Shown here in pieces: positions 10,674 through 20,802 of a DNA stretch of 50,118 bases. The notes below the pieces were generated by a model that searched no databases, was not told where the DNA came from, and saw nothing but the letters and a program-made list of their open reading frames with translations. Numbering within the stretch: the first letter of the stretch is position 1; every line of letters begins with the position of its first letter. Origin of the DNA: Sphingomonas sp. dw_22 (GTDB lineage Bacteria; Pseudomonadota; Alphaproteobacteria; Sphingomonadales; Sphingomonadaceae); NCBI RefSeq assembly GCF_018449795.1, contig NZ_JAAVVE010000030.1:1-50118 (forward strand), given 5' to 3'. The position numbers and the translations under genes were made by a program.

Positions 10674-12101
10674 ATGGCCAGCCTGTTCCGTTTGAAGCAG
10701 ATCGTCGCGGAGCATGAGCGGCCGCCCGAGCACCGGTTGCAGCGCACGCTTTCCTGGCCGCATCTGGTCGCGCTCGGCGTGGGGGCGATCGTGGGCACCG
10801 GCATCCTGACGCTGATCGGCGTCGGCGCGGATCGCGCCGGGCCGGCGGTGATCCTGTCCTTCGCGGTGGCGGGTGCGATCTGCGCCTGCGCCGCGCTCGC
10901 CTATGCCGAGATGGCGACGATGATCCCGGCCTCGGGCAGCGCCTATACCTATAGCTATGCCGTGCTGGGCGAGATCGTCGCCTGGGTGGTGGGGTGGAGC
11001 CTGCTCGCCGAATATACGCTCGTGGTCGCGACGGTGGCGGTCGGCTGGTCGGGCTATGCCAACGGCTTCCTGCTGGGGCTCGGCGTGCATCTCGATCCGG
11101 CGCTGGTGCACGGGCCGGTGATGGAGGCGGGGCGGATCGTCTCCTGGGGCGTCAACGTGCCGGCGATGCTCATCGTCGCGCTGGTCGCCGGGCTGCTCTG
11201 TTTCGGCACGCGGGAGAGCGCCAATATCAACGCGATGCTGGTGATCGTGAAGATGATCGCGCTCGCCATCTTCGTCGTGGTCGCTTTGCCCTATTTCAAC
11301 CCCGCCAATCTCGAGCCCTTCGCACCGTTCGGCTTCGCCAAGCATATGAGCGGCGACGGGGTGGAGCGCGGGGTGATGGCGGCGGCGGCGATCATCTTCT
11401 TCGCCTTCTACGGCTTCGATGCGATCTCGACCGCGGCGGAGGAGGCCAAGAACCCCGGCCGCGACCTGGCGATCGGCATCGTCGGCTCGATGGTGGTGTG
11501 CGTCGTGATCTACATGGTCGTCGCGGTCACCGCGATCGGGGCGCTTTCCTATACGCGCTTCGCCGACAGCCCCGAGCCGCTGGCGTTGATCCTGCGCGAG
11601 ATTGGCCAGCCGGGCACCGCGACCTTCCTGGCGGCGACGGCGGTGATCGCGCTGCCCACCGTGATCCTCGCGTTCCTCTACGGACAGAGCCGCATCTTCT
11701 TCGTGATGGCGCGCGACCGGATGCTGCCGGCGGGGCTCGCCAAGGTCTCGTCGCGGGGGACGCCCGTCCGGATCACGATCTTCACGGCCGGCGTGGTGAC
11801 GTTCTTCGCGGCCTTCTTCCCGATCGACCAGATCGCGGCGCTCGCCAATGCCGGCACACTCACCGCCTTCGCGGCGGTGGGCATCTGCATGCTGGTGATG
11901 CGCCGCCGCGCGCCGGATGCGGTGCGGCCGTTCCGCACCCCGGCGGCGTGGCTGGTCGGGCTCGGGGCGGCGTTGGGCTGCCTCTACCTGTTCATCAGCC
12001 TGCCGCACCAGACGCAGATCCTGTTCGGCATCTGGAACCTGTTGGGGCTGGGCCTCTACTTCGCCTATGCGCGGCGAAATGTTGAAAGGGCGAATGCATG
12101 A
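10674..12101 (+). CDS. APC-family amino acid permease (cationic amino acid transporter type)
   Basis: This 475-aa inner-membrane transporter has about twelve hydrophobic helices. The N-terminal signature VALGVGAIVGTGILTLIGV is the helix 1 substrate-binding break (GxG) of the APC superfamily. FYGFDAISTAAEEAKNPGRD in the middle is the hallmark of helix 6 and the following loop, and SRIFFVMARDRMLPAGLAK with an RGTPVR loop is typical of helix 8. The substrate cannot be told from sequence. The CAT-like length and motifs suggest a broad or cationic amino acid substrate. Its last bases overlap the MTA phosphorylase start as ATGA, so the two are coupled, which may hint at a role linked to methionine salvage (inference). 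Confidence 0.92.
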   Translation: MASLFRLKQIVAEHERPPEHRLQRTLSWPHLVALGVGAIVGTGILTLIGVGADRAGPAVILSFAVAGAICACAALAYAEMATMIPASGSAYTYSYAVLGEIVAWVVGWSLLAEYTLVVATVAVGWSGYANGFLLGLGVHLDPALVHGPVMEAGRIVSWGVNVPAMLIVALVAGLLCFGTRESANINAMLVIVKMIALAIFVVVALPYFNPANLEPFAPFGFAKHMSGDGVERGVMAAAAIIFFAFYGFDAISTAAEEAKNPGRDLAIGIVGSMVVCVVIYMVVAVTAIGALSYTRFADSPEPLALILREIGQPGTATFLAATAVIALPTVILAFLYGQSRIFFVMARDRMLPAGLAKVSSRGTPVRITIFTAGVVTFFAAFFPIDQIAALANAGTLTAFAAVGICMLVMRRRAPDAVRPFRTPAAWLVGLGAALGCLYLFISLPHQTQILFGIWNLLGLGLYFAYARRNVERANA

Positions 12102-12967
12102 GCGGTTGGACGATCGGGATCATCGGCGGTTCGGGGCTCTATGATGTCGAGGGCATCGAGGGCGGCCAATGGGTGGAGGTCTCGAGCCCCTGGGGCATTC
12201 CCTCGGACGAATGCTTCGTGGGCCATGTCGGCCATGTGAAATTGGTGTTCCTGCCGCGCCACGGCCGCGGGCACCGGATCAGCCCGTCCGACCTCAACGT
12301 CCGCGCCAATATCGACGTGCTCAAGCGGCTGGGCGTGACCGACGTGCTGGCGGTCTCCTCGGTCGGCGGGCTCACCGAGGAGCGGGCGCCGGGCACCTTC
12401 ACCATCGCCGACCAGTTCATCGACCGGACCAAGGGGCGCCCATCCTCCTTCTTCGGCGAGGGCATGGTGGCGCATGTCTCGATGGCCGATCCGGTCTGCC
12501 CGCGGCTTTCCGCGCTGGTGCGCGACGCGGCGATCGCGGCCGGGGCCGAGGTGCATGACGGCGGCACCTATCTGGCGATGGAGGGACCGCAATTCTCGAC
12601 CCGCGCCGAGAGTCATCTCTACCGGAGCTGGGGCTGCCACATCATCGGCATGACTGCGATGCCCGAGGCCAAGCTCGCCCGCGAGGCCGAGCTGCCCTAT
12701 GCGTTGGTCGGCATGGTCACCGATTACGACTGCTGGCGCGAGGGCGAGGAGGCGGTGGACGTCGCCACGGTGATTGCCCAGCTCGGCGCGAATGCCGACA
12801 AGGCGCGCAAGATGGTGATGCACCTGCTGCGCAACCTGCCGGAGGAACGGCCGGCGAGCCCAATCGACACCTGCCTGGACTATGCGCTGATTACCGCGCC
12901 GCATGCCCGCGATCCGCACCTGCTCGCCAAGCTCGATGCCGTCGCCGGCCGGGCGCTCAACAAATGA
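12098..12967 (+). CDS. mtnP: S-methyl-5'-thioadenosine phosphorylase
   Basis: This 289-aa member of the PNP/MTAP phosphorylase family 2 cleaves methylthioadenosine to adenine and methylthioribose-1-phosphate in methionine salvage. GIIGGSGLYDVEGIE is the N-terminal phosphate-binding signature. RHGRGHRISPSDLNVRANI and AVSSVGGLTEERAPGTF follow, then MEGPQFSTRAES and IGMTAMPEAKLAREAE, the family's base and ribose recognition motifs. The length matches. The start overlaps the permease stop (ATGA) and the stop overlaps the FKBP start (ATGA), giving a three-gene coupled operon. Confidence 0.95.
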   Translation: MSGWTIGIIGGSGLYDVEGIEGGQWVEVSSPWGIPSDECFVGHVGHVKLVFLPRHGRGHRISPSDLNVRANIDVLKRLGVTDVLAVSSVGGLTEERAPGTFTIADQFIDRTKGRPSSFFGEGMVAHVSMADPVCPRLSALVRDAAIAAGAEVHDGGTYLAMEGPQFSTRAESHLYRSWGCHIIGMTAMPEAKLAREAELPYALVGMVTDYDCWREGEEAVDVATVIAQLGANADKARKMVMHLLRNLPEERPASPIDTCLDYALITAPHARDPHLLAKLDAVAGRALNK

Positions 12968-13461
12968 GGATGCCCATGTTCAAGCTCATGCCCTTCGCGG
13001 CGCTGGCGCTGGTCTGCGCCGCCGGGACCGCAGTCGCGCAGGATGCGCCGGCCGAGGATCATTCGCAGGATGCCGCCTGGCACAACCGCCAGATGCTCGC
13101 GCTGGCCAGCCTCAAGCCGAGCGACGGCTGGCGCTCGCTCCAGGGCGGGTTGCGCTGGCGCCGCATCAAGGGCGACGGTTCGGGCCGGCACCCGACGCTC
13201 GCCGACCAGGTGACGATCCATTATGCCGGCAGCTTCATCGACGGGACCGAGTTCGACAGCTCCTATGGCGGCGAGCCGGCGACCTTTCCGCTCGGGCGGC
13301 TGGTGGAGGCGTGGCAGATCGCCGTGCCGCTGATGGGCGTGGGCGATACGGTGGAGATCGCGGTGCCGGCCGAGCTGGGCTACGGCACGCAGGGCAAGGG
13401 GCCGATCCCGGGCGATGCGACGCTGATGTTCAAGATCGAGCTGCTGGGGATCGCGGAGTAG
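12964..13461 (+). CDS. FKBP-type peptidyl-prolyl cis-trans isomerase, exported
   Basis: This 165-aa protein has a signal peptide (MFKLMPFAALALVCAAGTAV, cleavage near AQD) and one FKBP domain from about residue 75 to the end. The domain includes VTIHYAGSFIDGTEFDSSY, MGVGDTVEIAVPAELGYGT and IPGDATLMFKIELLGI. It should assist folding of periplasmic proteins. Three in-frame ATGs lie close together (12964, 12970, 12976); the first overlaps the mtnP stop and the third gives the cleanest signal peptide. It is the last gene of its operon. Repeats follow downstream. Confidence 0.92.
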   Translation: MRMPMFKLMPFAALALVCAAGTAVAQDAPAEDHSQDAAWHNRQMLALASLKPSDGWRSLQGGLRWRRIKGDGSGRHPTLADQVTIHYAGSFIDGTEFDSSYGGEPATFPLGRLVEAWQIAVPLMGVGDTVEIAVPAELGYGTQGKGPIPGDATLMFKIELLGIAE

Positions 13462-13637
13462 GGCGGGGCGTTCCGGCCTGCCGGTTGACTCATTTGACTC
13501 CATACGCGTGTGGGGTTGCCACGCGGCGCGCGCGTTCTTGTAGGGCCTCGACGATGAGAAAGAGCTGGCCCTGTGGTCGGCTCTCGAATCCTACATTGCA
13601 AGGGTGGCGTCGGGGTATTCCGCCAATCCTCTGCTCC

Positions 13638-13745
13638 GTCACCCCGGCCGAAGTGCCGGGGTCCACCGGGATGCTGGGAGAGCCGCTGGAGGCGTGAGGG
13701 GCTCGCTTGCGGAGGAGTGGACCCCGGCACTTCGGCCGGGGTGAC
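13638..13745. repeat. Sphingomonad intergenic inverted repeat, copy A
   Basis: Perfect 29-base arms lie at 13638-13666 and 13717-13745, flanking a 50-base centre. The arms begin GTCACCCCGGCCGAAG. The centre is 44 of 50 identical to the reverse complement of the centre of copy B (38044-38143). The element sits between convergent genes. Confidence 0.9.
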
Positions 13746-13826
13746 GAAGGGGGGTAGGGCCGCCTTCCCTTGCGTGAATAAAGGCCCGATCCAGGAGTCA
13801 CGGGCGATACGGCAGAGAAACCCTGG

Positions 13827-13846
13827 ATCCCGGCCTTCGCCGGGAT
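13827..13846. repeat. Short palindrome ATCCCGGC-CTTC-GCCGGGAT
   Basis: A perfect eight-base stem with a four-base loop, followed by GAC. It resembles a very common short intergenic repeat type in alphaproteobacteria and is distinct from the long inverted repeat beside it. Confidence 0.6.
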
Positions 13847-13900
13847 GACGGTGGGGGCGAGGTTCCCCGACCTCGAATGTCGATCGGCCTTCGGAAACGA

Positions 13901-13935
13901 AAGCGGCCCCGCTCCACAGGGGAGCGGGGCCGCTT
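13901..13935 (-). terminator. Intrinsic terminator of acnA
   Basis: A perfect 15-base stem (AAGCGGCCCCGCTCC with its complement) and five-base loop lie 23 bases after the acnA stop. On the minus strand the stem runs into TTTCGTTTCC, a moderate T tract. Confidence 0.8.
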
Positions 13936-13957
13936 CTTGTGTCCTGCAAAGCGCCGG

Positions 13958-16627
<2,670 letters not shown>

Positions 16628-16943
16628 GGGGCGCGGGTTCCTTCCCTGTCTTGCCGATCCGGGCGCTCGGGGGACGCGGCCGTCAGGGTCGCGCGGGCGC
16701 ACCGGAATATTGCGAATGCGAAGATTCGCTGGCGCCTTAGCGCAGCGTTGGTGTGGGGGGAAGGGGCGCGGACGGAAAGGCGCGCGATTGCATTTCCCGG
16801 CCGTTACGGGTGCGCCCGTCGGAATCGGCGGATCGTTCGCGACATGCTTTTGCCCCACTATCGCCCGATCCGGGGAGGCGTATAAAAGCGCGCGCGCAGT
16901 TTCCGCGCCCGCGCCAGTTCCTAGGGTTCCAGACAGCCTCCCG
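16628..16943. other. Divergent promoter region between acnA and the TonB-like gene
   Basis: This 316-base spacer has no credible gene. It carries the palindrome at 16712-16729 on the acnA side and GC-rich sequence with a TATAAAAG stretch near 16880 on the TonB-like side, a possible -10 element. Confidence 0.55.
16712..16729. promoter_or_regulatory. Candidate Fur-type operator upstream of acnA
   Basis: GCGAAT-gcgaag-ATTCGC is a perfect six-base inverted repeat inside ATTGCGAATGCGAAG, about 85 bases before the acnA start. It resembles alphaproteobacterial iron boxes and the palindrome near mdh. Pattern match only. Confidence 0.35.
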
Positions 16944-17729
16944 ATGCAGCCGACGACTTCCCTTTCCTTGTCGGAGCGATTTCGCGCGACCTTCCGGCGG
17001 CGCGGCGCGGCATTCGTGCTGGCGCTGATCGTCGAGCTGCTGATCGCGCTGCTGCTGCTGGGGCTGATCCCGACGATCACGCCGAAGGAGAAGCCGAAGA
17101 CCGTGACCTTCGGCATCAGCACGAACGAGGGCAAGGAGCCCGCATCGAAGGAGCAGGCCAAGGCCAAGGCCAAGGCGAAAGCCGAGCAGGGCGACAAGCC
17201 CGAGCCGCAGCCCCAGCCGGTGAAGCCCGAGATCGTTCCTCCGCCGCCGGTGCCCGAGGCCAAGCAGCCGCCGAGCTTCGTGGTGCTGACGCGGCAGGAC
17301 TATGCGGCGGGCGACATTTCCCGGGCGAAATCGAGCGGGCCGATGTCGACGGCGGATGCGGGCAGCGCGGACAATGGCGGATCGCCCGGCGCGGGCGACA
17401 GCGAGACGGCGGGCAAGGGGCCGCATGGCGAGACGCTGTACGCCGCCGAATGGTATCGCCGGCCGCGGGATGCGGAGCTTTCGCCCTATATCCCCGAACG
17501 CGCGCGCGGCGTGGAGGGCTGGGGCGAGATCGCGTGCCGCACGGTGGCGCGCTATCATGTGGAGGACTGCCAGGAGCTGGGCGATTACCCGCGCGGATCG
17601 GGCTATGCCGGCGCGGTGCGCCAGGCGGCATTCCAGTTCCTGGTGAAGCCGCCGCGGGTGAACGGGCAGCTGCAGGTGGGAACCTGGGTCCGGATCCGGA
17701 TCACCTATACCCAGCATGGCGGGGAGTGA
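16944..17729 (+). CDS. TonB-like protein: single TM, Pro/Lys-rich linker, C-terminal domain
   Basis: This 261-aa protein has a TonB-like layout. A short basic cytoplasmic N-terminus (RATFRRRG) leads to a transmembrane helix at about residues 23-45, then an Ala/Lys repeat ([10 protein letters not shown]) and a Pro-rich stretch ([17 protein letters not shown]). The C-terminal domain of about 75 residues ([20 protein letters not shown] to VRIRITYT) has the pattern of a TonB C-terminal fold, with two cysteines. No exbB, exbD or TonB-dependent receptor is nearby, so its energy source and partner are unknown. I chose the ATG at 16944 because the helix then starts at a normal distance. No clear Shine-Dalgarno sequence is seen. 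Confidence 0.75.
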   Translation: MQPTTSLSLSERFRATFRRRGAAFVLALIVELLIALLLLGLIPTITPKEKPKTVTFGISTNEGKEPASKEQAKAKAKAKAEQGDKPEPQPQPVKPEIVPPPPVPEAKQPPSFVVLTRQDYAAGDISRAKSSGPMSTADAGSADNGGSPGAGDSETAGKGPHGETLYAAEWYRRPRDAELSPYIPERARGVEGWGEIACRTVARYHVEDCQELGDYPRGSGYAGAVRQAAFQFLVKPPRVNGQLQVGTWVRIRITYTQHGGE

Positions 17730-17846
17730 GCGTCCGCCGCCGGGGCCGATGTTGCACGGGAACGGACCGTTTCTTCGCTCCGCTTTAACCGGAATCATGG
17801 AAATGGCGCTATGAATCAGTAACATCAATCCATTCTGGGCCCTGGA

Positions 17847-19046
17847 ATGACCGGCGTCGTTTTCCTCCTGATCGTCAATGTCGCCGTGACGGGGTTCTTC
17901 GCGGCGGCCTTTGCGGCGGTGGCGCTTATCGGTCCGGGGCAGCGCAGGGCGTTCTGGTTCGCCGGCGCCTATGGGGTGGGCATGCTCACGCCGCTCAGCG
18001 AGTTCCTGCTGCCGCTGAGCCCCATCCCGGAACCCTTCGCCTTCATCAGCTATGCGAGCTTCCTCGGCGGCCCGCTGTTGATCCCGATCGGCCTGGCCGC
18101 CGTCCATGACGCGCCCCGGCCGTGGCGGGCCTTCTGGATCATCCTGGGGGGCGGGATCGGGCTGCGGCTGGTGATCTGGCACTGGGATCGCGGCAGCCTT
18201 CCCTATGAGCTTGCCTATCAGCTTCCCTTCGCGCTCGGCGCGATGCTTGCGTCGCGCACCATCCTGCGCCTGCCGGAGCGGCGTCCCCTCCATATCGCCG
18301 TTGCGATGCTCTTTGCCCTGATCGCGCTGCAGTTCCTGGCGAAGCCGTTCCTCGCGATGGCGTTCGGCTCGGGGAGCACGGCCGCGACCTATGTGCGCAG
18401 CACCTATGCGATCATCTCGCAGGCGAGCACCGCCGTGCTGCTCGTCGCGGCCGGGCTGCTGCTCCTGCTGATCGTCGTCCAGAAGGCGATCGGCGATTCG
18501 CAGGCGGCATCGGAGACCGATACGCTTTCCGGCCTCGCCAACCGGCGCGGCTTCGATCGGCAGGGGCAGCGCCTGATCGCGCGCGCCGCCCGCGACCGCC
18601 TGCCGCTCTCGGCGATCCTGTTCGACCTCGATCACTTCAAGGGGATCAACGATACCTATGGCCATGCCATGGGCGACGCGGTGATCGCTTCCTTCGGCGA
18701 CCTGCTGCGGCGCTCCGCGCCGCAAAGCGCGGTCGTGGGGCGGATCGGCGGCGAGGAATATGCCGTGCTGCTCCAGGAAACCGTGGGCCAGATGGCGTGG
18801 CTCAAGGCGGAGGCGATCCGCGTCGCCCTGCCCGCAACGGCCGATGCCGGGCTTCCGCGCGTCACGGTGAGCGGGGGCGTCGCCGAATGGGAGCCGGGAG
18901 AGAGCCTCGCCGACCTGATGCGCCGGGCGGACAGGGCCTGCTACGACGCCAAGGGCGCCGGCCGGAACCGCGTGCACAGCGCGGATGCCGGATCGGTCGC
19001 CGCGCTGTCCGTCCTGCCGCACAACCGGGCGGCCTCGGCGATCTGA
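17847..19046 (+). CDS. Membrane-bound diguanylate cyclase (GGDEF domain)
   Basis: This 399-aa protein has five or six hydrophobic helices in residues 1-215 as an uncharacterised membrane sensor module, then a GGDEF domain from about 220 to 385. The signature is GGEEY at residues 301-305, preceded by ILFDLDHFKGINDTYGHAMG, whose Asp residues bind metal and substrate. GGEEY is within the active-enzyme variants, so it should make cyclic di-GMP. The usual inhibitory I-site RxxD five residues before the motif is missing (the sequence there is APQSAVV), so product feedback would be lacking. It stands alone, about 117 bases after the TonB-like gene. Confidence 0.92.
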   Translation: MTGVVFLLIVNVAVTGFFAAAFAAVALIGPGQRRAFWFAGAYGVGMLTPLSEFLLPLSPIPEPFAFISYASFLGGPLLIPIGLAAVHDAPRPWRAFWIILGGGIGLRLVIWHWDRGSLPYELAYQLPFALGAMLASRTILRLPERRPLHIAVAMLFALIALQFLAKPFLAMAFGSGSTAATYVRSTYAIISQASTAVLLVAAGLLLLLIVVQKAIGDSQAASETDTLSGLANRRGFDRQGQRLIARAARDRLPLSAILFDLDHFKGINDTYGHAMGDAVIASFGDLLRRSAPQSAVVGRIGGEEYAVLLQETVGQMAWLKAEAIRVALPATADAGLPRVTVSGGVAEWEPGESLADLMRRADRACYDAKGAGRNRVHSADAGSVAALSVLPHNRAASAI

Positions 19047-19155
19047 CCGGACGGCGGGGGCTTGCCCCGAAGCGGCGATCGGTGATCCCTTTTTGTTCTT
19101 TCCATGTAGGATTTCGTCCGATAGCTGGTTCGCTCCTTTCTGGCGGGGGCGAGTC

Positions 19156-20034
19156 GTGGCGGGTTCCAAGGGGCGGGGACGTTGGTCGGCGGCGGCGCGG
19201 GAGGCATTCCTGGCGTCGCTTTCGGGGCAGGGGCATGTGCGGCATGCCTGCGCGGCGGTGGGGATGACGGTGGCCTCCGTCTATCAGCTTCGCGGGCGCG
19301 ATGCCGGGTTCGCGAGCGCCTGGGATGCGGCGCTCGATCGGGCGCGGGCCGCGCGCGCGGCGCGGCAGAGCGCGCTGATCCTGCGCAATCCCGCGCTGCC
19401 CGGCCATCGCATCCGCCGTGACGGCTGGACCGGGGCGCGGCTGGGCATCTTCCTGCGCGCGCTGGCCGAGACGGGGTGCGTGCGCGACGCCTGCAAGCGC
19501 GCGGCGATCTCCTCGACCTCGGCCTATCGGCTGCGCATGGCCCGGCCGGATTTCGCCAGGGCCTGGCAGCGCGCGCTCGACAAGGCCGCGCCGACGATCG
19601 AGCAGGCCGCCTTTACCCGCGCGGTGGAAGGCTGGGACGAAGTGGTGACGCGCGACGGGCGGGAGCTTTCGCGGCGGCGGCGCTATTCGGATTCGCTGTT
19701 GCGGCTGCTGCTCCAGCGCGGCGACCTGACGGATCGCGGCACGCGGATGAGGGAGCAGGAGGATGCGCCATCGAGGGTGGGGTGGGTGCGCCACCGCGGC
19801 GGCGTGGAGGTGCGCAGAATCGCGACCGAAGAGGAAACCAACGCGGCGCTGATGAAGAAGCTGGCCGTGCTGGAACGGCAGCTACGCGAAGAGCAGGCGC
19901 AAGAAGCGGCGGCGCAACGGGAAGAGGGATCGGCGCATTGGAAAGCGGAATGGGAGCGGTGGAAGGCGGGCGGGAGCGCGCCGGACGCGCCGGCGCCCGA
20001 CGGGCCGCAATTGCGGCTGATCGGACCGAAGTGA
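19156..20034 (+). CDS. Protein with two tandem helix-turn-helix-like units and a coiled coil
   Basis: I cannot name the family of this 292-aa protein. Residues 18-63 and 99-144 are an internal duplication: two 46-residue units with 20 identical positions. Each has the pattern F-L-x2-L, G-x-V-R-x-A-C, S-x-Y-x-L-R, F-A-x-A-W-x2-A-L-D. This looks like a homeodomain-type helix-turn-helix such as those in small terminase subunits and transposase N-termini, but there are no phage genes around. A charged coiled-coil-like stretch follows at about 225-265. The likely start is GTG at 19156 after GGGGGCGAG; upstream residues look unlike protein. DNA binding is an inference. Confidence 0.75.
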   Translation: MAGSKGRGRWSAAAREAFLASLSGQGHVRHACAAVGMTVASVYQLRGRDAGFASAWDAALDRARAARAARQSALILRNPALPGHRIRRDGWTGARLGIFLRALAETGCVRDACKRAAISSTSAYRLRMARPDFARAWQRALDKAAPTIEQAAFTRAVEGWDEVVTRDGRELSRRRRYSDSLLRLLLQRGDLTDRGTRMREQEDAPSRVGWVRHRGGVEVRRIATEEETNAALMKKLAVLERQLREEQAQEAAAQREEGSAHWKAEWERWKAGGSAPDAPAPDGPQLRLIGPK

Positions 20035-20055
20035 GCGCCGCGCCCCCGCCCCGCC

Positions 20056-20802
20056 TCAGCCGCGCGTGGCGATGGCGTAGAGCGCGATCGCGGCGGCGTT
20101 GGAGATGTTGAGGCTCTCCACCTTGGGCGAGATCGGCAGGCGGGCGAGCTCGTCGCAATGCGCCTCGGTGTTCTGGCGCATCCCTTCGCCCTCGGCGCCG
20201 AGGACCAGCGCGATGCGGCCCTCGCCCATCACTTCGGCCAGCGTGCCCTTGGCATGGCCGGTCAGGCCGATGCGCCAGAAGCCGGCCTCGCCGATCTCGT
20301 CAAGCGCGCGGGCGAGATTGACGACGCGGACCCAGGGCACCGTCTCCAGCATGCCCGAGGCGGAGCGGGCGAGCGCGCCGCTCTCCGGGGGGGCGTGGCG
20401 ATCCTGGGTGATGATGCCGAGCGCGTCGAACGCCGCCGCCGAGCGCAGCACCGCGCCGACATTGTGCGGATCGGTCACCTGATCGAGCACGACCAGCGGG
20501 CGGCGATCGCCGGCACCCTGATCGAGCAGGTCGCCGAGCCAGATCTCCTCCAGCGGCTCGACTTCGGCGACCAGCCCCTGGTGCGGCGCGTCGTGCGGCA
20601 CCAGCCGGCCGAGATCGGCGACGTCGGCAAAGGTGATCGGGATCACCGGCGGGATGTCGAGCGAGGCCAGCGCCTCGCGCGTGCCCCAGAGCTTCCGGAC
20701 CGTCCGCTCGGGATTCGCGAGCGCGGCGAGCACCGCGTGGCGGCCGTAGAAACGGGGCCGCGACGCGGGTGCCTGGCTCGGGCGATGACCGCGCTTCGCC
20801 AT
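20056..20802 (-). CDS. rlmB: TrmH/RlmB-type rRNA 2'-O-methyltransferase
   Basis: This 248-aa SpoU-family enzyme probably methylates G2251 of 23S rRNA. It has an N-terminal substrate-binding domain (FYGRHAVLAALANPERTVRK) and the three SPOUT motifs: DQVTDPHNVGAVLRSAAAF, LVLGAEGEGM and LPISPKVESLNISNAAAIAL. These form the knotted SAM-binding site, with the catalytic Asn-Arg region in motif 1. RlmB and TrmH cannot be separated with full certainty; the N-terminal domain favours RlmB. The start overlaps the stop of the M28 peptidase by one base (TGATG), so the two are co-translated although functionally unrelated. Confidence 0.9.
   Translation of the reverse strand: MAKRGHRPSQAPASRPRFYGRHAVLAALANPERTVRKLWGTREALASLDIPPVIPITFADVADLGRLVPHDAPHQGLVAEVEPLEEIWLGDLLDQGAGDRRPLVVLDQVTDPHNVGAVLRSAAAFDALGIITQDRHAPPESGALARSASGMLETVPWVRVVNLARALDEIGEAGFWRIGLTGHAKGTLAEVMGEGRIALVLGAEGEGMRQNTEAHCDELARLPISPKVESLNISNAAAIALYAIATRG

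Larger units (their letters stand above)
13462..13957. other. Convergent intergenic region filled with palindromic repeats
   Basis: This 496-base gap between FKBP (plus) and acnA (minus) has no credible gene. It holds a long inverted repeat at 13638-13745, a short hairpin at 13827-13846 and the acnA terminator at 13901-13935. Confidence 0.7.

Noticed and set aside
10644..12008. A 454-codon minus-strand frame opposite the permease
   Set aside because: Highly charged, repetitive His/Asp/Arg translation with no fold; the opposite of helix-rich permease sequence.
17730..17846. General-stress (EcfG) promoter before the cyclase, from GGAAC near 17760
   Set aside because: No CGTT at the required 16-17 base spacing; the CGTT present is only five bases away.
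19156..20034. Prophage remnant, from the terminase-like helix-turn-helix units
   Set aside because: No portal, capsid, integrase or att repeats are nearby and both flanks are core genes.
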